Position numbers and translations under genes: made by a program. A stretch of 64,000 nt of DNA from Diploscapter coronatus. Taxonomy: Eukaryota; Nematoda; Chromadorea; Rhabditida; Rhabditidae. The stretch is from assembly GCA_964036155.1 (NCBI GenBank), contig OZ038422.1, positions 34,123,201 through 34,187,200 of the forward strand, in the 5' to 3' direction. Under the pieces are notes generated by a model. It had not been told where the DNA came from. It worked only from the letters and a program-made list of their open reading frames with translations, and ran no database searches. Of the stretch, positions 56,899 to 64,000 are shown in pieces; position 1 is the first letter of the stretch; each line of letters begins with the position of its first letter.

Positions 56899-59800
56899 AT
56901 GAGTGACGGCCCGTCGAAAACCGACCTGCAAACGGCGATGCGTAAGCTGAGGTCACTGCCTGCGAACAAGGTGGGAATAAAGACCTCTTTTTCATGCTGA
57001 AGTCAGAATTTACGTATTCTTTTTCTGAATGATTTTCATTTCGATTGACTTCTGCTTTCTCTTGATTTTCTGAAATGGCATTTTGTATGTACTTGTCAAA
57101 GGCTAATCCATATATACGGCTGTTTTGCTAACAGATTGGAGATTAGGAAGTATAGGAAAAAGAAACTAAACGCTGTTGATAAATCCATGTGAATTGATCA
57201 GACATTGACAAGTATACAGTGAAACCCAGAACTGCAAATGTTTCGATACACTATCTCGTTATGCACATACACGCGTGTGTCTAGACATTTCCAGCCCTGG
57301 TAGAACTTTTTGCATGAAAATCCCCTCAAATTCAATGTTTGTTTGTTTTTCAGGTCTGCTTCGACTGCGGCGCGAAGAACCCGACGTGGGCCTCTGTGAC
57401 GTACGGCGTGTTCCTGTGCATCGACTGCTCTGCCACGCACCGCAATCTGGGCGTCCATCTCACGTTCATTCGCTCGACGAACCTCGACACCAATTGGAAT
57501 TGGCTTCAGCTCAGGGCTATGCAGTTGGGCGGCAACGCTAATGCTGTCAGTATTTTTTTAATTAGGAAACAAATCCCAAAAATAATTTTTTAAATCATAC
57601 ATTTTCAAATCTCCTTCATTTTCTATTGAAAATATCAAGAAAAATCTCGAAAAAAAAATGAAAAAATCGATGTCTTTCACAGAACATTTATCGATTTTTA
57701 ACAATGAAAAAAATTACGAGGAAAAATTTATCAAGAATATAATGGCCTTGTATTTTTGGCAGAAATGAATGATTTATATTTTCAGACTCAATTCTTCAAA
57801 CAGCACGGCTGCAACACGACGGATGCGCAGCAGAAGTACAAAAGCCGAGCGGCGCAGCTGTACAAGGACAAACTGGCCGGCATATGCCAGGAAGCACAGA
57901 GGAAGTACGGCGCGCAGCTCATCATCGATACCATGGCGCATCATGAGAGTCAGGTTAGGGAACGAAAAATTGAATTATTAAAATTTTTCGGAATCAAATG
58001 TTTTAAAGCCCCTAATTCATTCTTGTTTCTTCTTTCCCCCTTTACTTGTTTTTTTCTAAAAGAAACAAAGCTTTTAATTCCAAATTCATCCTTTCTTCTT
58101 CTTTTTCTGGTTTAGAAAGAAAGGGCATTTTCTGAACATCAAATGGTTGATTTTTGTAGGACCAAGAAGACGTGGACTTCTTCGCGCAGGAGTTCAACAC
58201 CGTTCACGTTTCCAATTCCAATGCCTCGCTGGGCAGTGATGCCTATATTTGCAAGGGCAAAGAAGAAGCTCCCGCTGATGAGTCAACCGGCCCGAGGGTG
58301 GACCACATCGATTCGGTGGCCCACGAGACGGCTCCGCCCCCGTCGGTCATTCTCAAGAAACCCATCAAAAAGCCCTCTGCAGCCGCGAAGAAGGGAGGCC
58401 TCGGCGCCCAGAAAGTCAAAGTCAACTTCAGCGAGCTGGAACAGAGAGCCGCAGAGATGGAAAGGGAAGCGGAGGTAGGAAAAATACAAAACAATAAAAG
58501 ATTTTAGAAAATTTACAGGAAAAATCTTGGTGAACTTCCTGTGTGCCCGTATTCATAAATGCGTCAGGAGCCTCTCGATGTGTTTATGAATACGAGTACT
58601 AGAAAGGAAATGAGTGAATTTCTAGAAAAAATATATAAAAAATCGAATGATAGAATTTTCAGGCTACAAACGCGCCGATCAACCTGAACATGGAGGAGCC
58701 AAAGGCCGATCAGACCCCGGCGGCTGCACAGCTCAGTGCCAGACTCGCTATGCAGGATCTGGAGAAACAGAGGAAGAACATTGAGGTTGGATCAAAATAG
58801 AAACAAATGAAATAAATCAGGAGAATCTCGCACTTCTTTCTCGAAACTAATGGAAAAGATTCTCAACTTTCATGGCTAAATAAGCAAAAATGCAGACGTT
58901 TTTCTCAATGTTTCGTGAACTCAACTGCAAAGATAAATATGACTTTCATTAACAAACACGAAGACAATGATCCCAGAAACACGTAAATTCTAAACTCCGC
59001 AAGTGCCAGCATGAACGAAATAGTATGTATTTTTGAGAAACAGAAAGAAGATATGGTCTTTTCTATCTCTTTAAGACACCCCCTTGTATATGCGTGTACC
59101 TGCGGATTTGAAAATTTACAAGTCTGTTCAGAAAATAACAAGTACGAATTCGATTATCGATTTGTTCAAATTGCAGGCAAAGGTGGCGGGCGACGCGACG
59201 AAGGCGGCTGCAGCAGAGCGACTTGGAATGGGGGGCATTGCGCGAGGCAGAGTGGCCCATTCGGTCGCACTGGGGGCGAGGACGATTGCACAGGCAGATG
59301 CGAGCGGCCGGGAATCCAGACGACAGCCTGAGGAGAAGAAGGACGACGAATGGGAAGTCGTCGACACCGTCAAGTGGGGAAGGTAAGGGAAAAATCAGTT
59401 TCTGTAAAATTAATCCAATTTGAAAAAAAAAACCTATTTGAAAATCATGAGACATCGAAACAGGAAACATAGGGAAAATAGGGTAGGAGATGGTAGGGTA
59501 AAACATCTTTCTATTCTTTTCATGTCATACGTATTCTGATTTACAAATTTTATATTTTTTTCAAGAAAAAGTGAAAGGACATCCCAGTTTTTCGAAAAAA
59601 GATAAAGCTTGAATTTTTTTCAGCTCCTCCAAAAATTCCTCTTCCAACAACGGATTCGACGATGATCTATGGAGCACGTCTTCTAATCCGTCTTCCAAAA
59701 ACGATTTCGACTTCGAGAAGCCGGCGCCCAAGCCATATGCCAGTACTATAACTGAGTATGTTTTCGAAAAAAAAAATTTTTTTTAAATTTAATTTCCAGA

Positions 59801-60778
59801 AAACCGGCCCGCTCGAGTCGTCAAGCAGGCGGGCCAACCCACGCAGCCGCCCCCGAAGTGGACGTGCAGAAGAAATTCGCGAATGCCAAGGCCATCTCCA
59901 GCGACATGTACTTCGGCAGCAACGAGATGGATGTAAGAATGACGTCTTCTTGGAGTTTTCAAAATTTCAAAAACGTGGCATTTCTCTTCTACCTTGTGGA
60001 GAAATACGTGAAATTTAAAGTGTAGAAATGGGAAAAAAGATTCTATTCAAATATGTTGTCTCATTCGGCCCTGCTAAAAATCACTTTTTCTGAAATTCGA
60101 AATTTAGAAAAAAAAAAATCATATTTCGTCTTCTCCGAATTCTCTAAAATCCAAAACTTTATCTGATTTTGAAGAACTTACTTTTTTCAGTACGAGACGA
60201 AGGCGGCGCTGTCTCGTTTTGAGGGTCAGTCCTCGCTGGGCTCTGCTGATCTGTGGGGCAACGGCCAGCAGCAGCAGTCCTCGTCCTACGCCAGCCAGGT
60301 GCCTGAAATGTCGGACATCAAGGACTCGTTGCGAGCGGGTGCATCGAAAGTCGCCGAGAAATTCTCCTCACTCAGCTCGTCCCTCTCGTCCTACATGTCG
60401 GTGAGTTGAAAAAGCGCAAAATTGGATCGATCGATAAATTCTTGGAATTTCAAGTTCTCACAAATCCACTTATTTTACCCTTGGTATTACCCTCGATCTA
60501 GATGGTAAAATAACAAGTCTCAAAGTCTATTTTTCGGGAAATACCAGACATAAAATTTTTAGATTGTTTTAGTGGCCCAAAAACTGCCATATGCATTCGA
60601 TTTTCGAGTTTTTCAAAAATTAGACTCATCAAAGAATCTTTTTTAATTTCAAGAATTTATTCAATGATCCAATATGGAACTAAGAATATTTGTGTGCAGA
60701 GTGAAAGAAATCCCTGATTTTTTGGATTTCCTATTTTCTGAAATTCCTGATTTGCAGCGTGCTCCTGAAAAGACATAA
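56899..60778 (+). CDS. ARFGAP2: ARF GTPase-activating protein, ARFGAP2/3 class
   Basis: 523 aa from ten exons: 56899-56970, 57354-57545, 57786-57953, 58160-58474, 58663-58785, 59177-59382, 59624-59755, 59800-59932, 60191-60400, 60758-60778, phases closed. It stimulates GTP hydrolysis by ARF1 on Golgi COPI vesicles. The N-terminal ArfGAP domain has a CX2CX16CX2C zinc finger (Cys 26, 29, 46, 49) and arginine finger R54 in [14 protein letters not shown]. The C-terminal half carries the class signature: coiled charged stretches, [20 protein letters not shown], and SADLWGN near the end. Length is nearly identical to human ARFGAP2 (521 aa). The last exon is only seven codons (RAPEKT and stop). Whether ARFGAP2 or ARFGAP3 is the closer relative cannot be decided. 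Introns 1 and 4 carry family A palindromes. Confidence 0.93.
57089..57213. repeat. Family A palindrome in ARFGAP intron 1
   Basis: GTACTTGTCAAAGGCTAATC ... ACATTGACAAGTATAC, with CATATATACGGCTGTT and ACGCTGTTGATAAATCCATG as inner partners. It is a longer, more diverged family member. Confidence 0.55.
58537..58605. repeat. Family A-like palindrome in ARFGAP intron 4
   Basis: CTTCCTGTGTGCCCGTATTC then ATAAATGCG at the left; TTTATGAATACGAGTACTAG at the right. The inner pair CGTATTCATAAA / TTTATGAATACG is perfect. Confidence 0.65.
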
Positions 60779-60838
60779 TTAGGCCTAATCAGTCTCTAAT
60801 AATTAGTGCTGAAGTGAGAATTGCGGACTAAATTCTGT

Positions 60839-61112
60839 AAGCAACAACAACACTCACACTTTTCCATCTTCTTTTCGAGAAACTCACTACGCGGCTAACA
60901 GAGTGTCCACTTTTCCTCCAGCCTTTATACTTCCTCCTCTCTCAATTTCATTTAGAACAGGTAAGAGAAAAGTAAACGAAGGAGAGGGAAAAAGAGATGG
61001 AGGAGTAAAACAAGGATGAAAAAGCGCACTCTGCGTAAATCACGTAGTGGATTTCTTGAAAAGAGGACGAAGGGTGAAACTCCTAATTTCGTGTGTAACG
61101 ATGTTGTTGTGG
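60839..61112. repeat. Large near-complete palindrome, about 275 bp
   Basis: AACAACAACACTCACACTTT at the left pairs with GTGTGTAACGATGTTGTTGT at the right. Further in, CGAGAAACTCACTACGCGG pairs with ACGTAGTGGATTTCTTGAAA, and AGAGTGTCCACTTTTCCTCC with GGAGGAGTAAAACAAGG...GCGCACTCT. The arms exceed 100 bases. It lies just downstream of the ARFGAP stop. Confidence 0.7.
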
Positions 61113-61142
61113 TTTTTCAACATTTTTAAACTCAACCATAGG

Positions 61143-61285
61143 GCAATTACAAAATGACGACCAGACAGAACGCTTTTTCTGCAATATGACGGCACGATTT
61201 TCTATAGAATACTGGTGTACTTTGATAGAAATTGTGCCGTCTTATTGTAGAAAAACACGTGCCGCTCTTCCATCATATTGCTATT
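61143..61285. repeat. Palindrome with CTTTTTCTGCAATATGACGG arms
   Basis: CGCTTTTTCTGCAATATGAC / GGCACGATTTTCTAT at the left is inverted at the right as ATAGAAATTGTGCCGTCTTA / TTGTAGAAAAACACG: 35-base arms with about 85% match. It starts about 30 bases after the previous palindrome. Confidence 0.75.
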
Positions 61286-62348
61286 GCTCGACCATATTGT
61301 GTTTAATTTTCAATTTCCTAACTTATTTTCAAAGTTTAATTGGAAAACCTTATCGTTTTGCTTGGGATTTCGCTTCTTTTCGTGGCTTTAGTTTCAGTTT
61401 AGTTTCCTTTCTTTTCGAAAAAAAATATTGAGCAGTGAAGTGAATTTTGTGGATTAATCAAGTGAGTACGTGAATAATCCCAGTGCTATAAAATAACTCC
61501 TATTTTCTGACTGATTTTGAGTGTTTTTATCACATTTCCTAGAATTATGATAAGATCGCTCGAGATCCTTTTGTGAATAGCTCTTAAACATGTTGCTATT
61601 AGGTGTTTACAAGTGGGGCTTTCTGTAGGGTAAAAAGGAATGATATCTCAAAATTCCAAAATTAAATAGTGTATTAAGAAGAAAAGTCATTTTATCTTTG
61701 GAATTTTTAGACGTCAATTCCAGAATAACCCTATATGGAAGAATAACTTTCTTTAAACCGAATATAAAAATATTTTCAGTGATTCTTCGCCTCAAAACTC
61801 GGCCCCCTTTATTTCGCTTGTTCTTCCGACCTGACCCAGCAATTCGAGCGTAAGTCCAAGATTGATTTGTGATTAACTGTTTCATTTTATTCATTATCAG
61901 ACTTCTTCAAATTTTTGATCTAAAAATTCAACATACTTTTCTATTCGCCTGCTTCATTAGAAGATTAATAATGCTGACAAATCTTTGTCGTTTTTGAATT
62001 GAAGGAGTTTGATAATACCAACTCGTATTTTTCCTTTCTTGTCCCTTTCCCACTTCTAGACACTTGAATATCCTACAATTTTTATCATAATTTATGTGGA
62101 GAATGTTCATCTTACTCGTTTTTTTTTTTATTTATTTTATTGTTTTCGAATTTCTGCATCCGTTCTTCCATTTTTCATCCAACACATTCATATTATTTCC
62201 TTCTTGAAATCGTGATATTTTCTGTTCTGTTCTAGTACATTTTTGAGTAGTAGGAGATTTTTTCTTATGGTGATTTTTAGGATTTCTTTTTCATTTACAT
62301 GGTCTTTTGTATTTATTACCGACTTCTCTTTACAATTTGGAAATGTCA

Positions 62349-62472
62349 CTCATTTTGGCAACTTTGAAACCTTAGCCTTCAAATGATGTGAAATAGCGTG
62401 GGAAATATTCTTTTCCCTACCATCCTTCACCCTGTTTCGCATGGCTTAGGTTCTGAACTTTCCAAATAACCC
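62349..62472. repeat. Palindromic repeat, family B, intergenic
   Basis: TTGGCAACTTTGAAACCTTA ... CACCCTGTTTCGCATGGCTT ... GAACTTTCCAAATAACCCC; colinear with 47163-47287. Confidence 0.7.
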
Positions 62473-62752
62473 CATTTTTCTTATTCCACTCCTAAAACCG
62501 ATGATATTTTCAAATTATAAGTAATGAGTTGATGATAATTATAACAGACCAATCCATATTTTAGCTGGAAAAGACTAATTCATATTCAATGTACCCGGGG
62601 TTTTATCATCAGATTTTTATGCGCAACACAAAATGGTCGAATAAAGAATATCTTTGAAATTTTCATTGATCGGAAATCGATCAGCAATCTGTTAGAGGAT
62701 CGCGAGATCTCGTCAGATTCATTATTTCGATTTTTGGCTTTATGCTAATTTT

Positions 62753-63881
62753 ATGCCGTCTTTCAGGTGGCAAGGTTCGGTGAAGAAAATGGCAGCTCAT
62801 CGGAATCAGGCCGCGAAGATGAGGCTGATGCTCATGCGCGACGAGGCAAATGGCATTCCGGTTTTCGACCGACACCAGTTGGAGGTACGCTTGTCAAATG
62901 CACCGTGTGTTTGGATTTCCTCTCTTTGTCACCGGATTTCTCGTGATAACCTGGAAAAATGTGTGCAATAGTTGTTGGCATCGTTGCATACGAAGTAGTC
63001 GTGGAAGAGGCTTTATCCTAACATCTTATATTAACGACCGATTAGTTGAGACAAAATAAAAGGGACAAACGTTTGAAGCATGAAAATTAACGCGTTGTTT
63101 GCAAATAAATAGACGGCATTTTATCGATTCGCGGAATGACTTGGGAAACTTCGTCATTACTCAATACACTTTGCTTATTCGAATTCTGTGATTCGTTTAT
63201 TTTGTCTCAAATAATCGGCCTTTTATAATACTATTTGGAATGCAACGATATAGCTATTCCGGATTTGCGATTTTTCCTTTCCAATTTTCTTCCTATAATA
63301 AAATTTGACGACAGCTACAGGCAATCCGTATTTATGTTGCATTCACTTCACAGTTTGCAAATTCACGAATTTTGGATTTTCAATGTTATTTTTATGTAGC
63401 ATAATTATGTTCCGCGGCAAATCTGGAACTTCATTCGGTCTGAAAAGTTCACTAAGTTCTAAAATTACAAGAATAATTTATGATTGATATAGGAATCCTC
63501 AATTTTTAATTCACTGTGTGATCAGTGCACTTTGTTGTCAGAAAATATTTGAATCATGACGACTCACATATTTTCTATACTGCCTTCGATAGCATAGTTC
63601 TGTGTGTTGCACGAATATCTGGGGATGGCGACGATCTCCTGTATTTACAGACGGGTTTTTCCTTGTTTTCGCTACCCAAAACTACCCCTAATATCCGATT
63701 GTAAGTACAGGTAGTCGACGGTGATTGTTAATTAATTTTGCAAAAATGGCAGATCCCGCAATCCCTGTGGAATCAGGTGGACAATCTGCACGATGCGGCG
63801 TTGATCGCCTTCAGACAGTGGCACATGAAAAGGAGGGAATTGCTGGACAAAATGGCTGAGGTCGAGGCTGATGTAGGATAA
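62753..63881 (+). CDS. Unrecognised gene, two exons visible, probably continuing past the window
   Basis: Exon 62789-62884 (from ATG 62789; an in-frame ATG at 62753 lies before a TTTCAG at 62761-62766 that looks like a trans-splice site) joins exon 63753-63872 in phase 0. The peptide is charged and helical: KMRLMLMRDEANGIPVFD in the first exon, SLWNQVDNLHDAALIAFRQW and KRRELLDKMAEVEAD in the second. The second exon either ends at the in-frame TAA (63879-63881), giving about 75 aa, or splices at GAT|GTAGGA into exons beyond the window. No domain recognised. The intron holds a family A palindrome. Confidence 0.55.
63637..63716. repeat. Family A palindrome in the last gene's intron
   Basis: CTCCTGTATTTACAGACGGG at the left and CCGATTGTAAGTACAGGTAG at the right, with the family's pyrimidine-rich middle. 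Confidence 0.65.
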
Positions 63882-64000
63882 TTTCTGAATTCTAACAAAA
63901 GAATAATTTGGAAAATGCACAATTTTTGTATAAATATTTTTTATTTTACAAGCTTTTCTTTCACATTTGTTCCTCTATTTTTAAAGTTGCGCGTTTTCCA

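Larger units (their letters stand above)
60779..62752. other. Intergenic region rich in palindromes
   Basis: It contains three palindromic elements (60839-61112, 61143-61285, 62349-62472) and no supported exon. The left end should include the ARFGAP 3' UTR. Confidence 0.5.

Overview
This is a eukaryotic nuclear DNA window, almost certainly nematode. It carries a cuticle collagen with the diagnostic nematode N-terminal domain and C-terminal cysteine motif, a secreted DB-module protein (a nematode-typical 12-cysteine domain) and a nematode-style seven-helix receptor. Introns are short and AT-rich, ending in TTTCAG, TTTTAG or TTTAAG. Most start codons follow a TTTCAG-type site closely, as in SL trans-spliced genes. 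The species cannot be named from the sequence. All gene models were spliced by eye. In nearly every case the exon phases close exactly, which is the main support for the models.

Layout. 1-3.7 kb: no gene model. 3.7-10.3 kb (-): a cuticle collagen broken into about 28 exons, many of only 8-28 bases. 10.3-15.6 kb: gene-poor, with a tandem repeat. 15.7-25.3 kb (-): a tight head-to-tail run NUP54 > NOL8-like > DNAJC12 > C19orf53-like, with gaps of 200-320 bases, interpreted as a four-gene operon. 26.1-32.6 kb (+): PLAA/Ufd3, head-to-head with NUP54. 33.4-33.6 kb: a tRNA-derived SINE. 34.3-36.9 kb (+): a serpentine receptor. 37.9-41.0 kb (-): a kelch-only protein directly downstream of an Hsp70 that consists of the ATPase domain alone. 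41.7-43.4 kb (+): a four-helix membrane protein. 43.8-44.8 kb (-): the DB-module protein. 46.2-48.5 kb (-): an unrecognised Pro/Ser-rich protein. 51.5-55.6 kb (+): DONSON. 56.9-60.8 kb (+): ARFGAP2/3. 62.8 kb to the end (+): an unrecognised gene running off the window.

Two compositional worlds alternate. The conserved housekeeping genes (nuclear pore, nucleolus, replication, ubiquitin, COPI) have GC-rich exons. The receptor, kelch and Hsp70-like genes at 34-41 kb are AT-rich, with very small introns, and look like a fast-evolving accessory block.

Small imperfect palindromes (MITE-like) from several families are scattered through the window, mostly inside introns. The most abundant family, marked by CTTCCTGTATTTGTCAA-like ends, was found seven times, every time in an intron. 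No tRNA or rRNA gene, CRISPR array or prokaryotic feature was seen.
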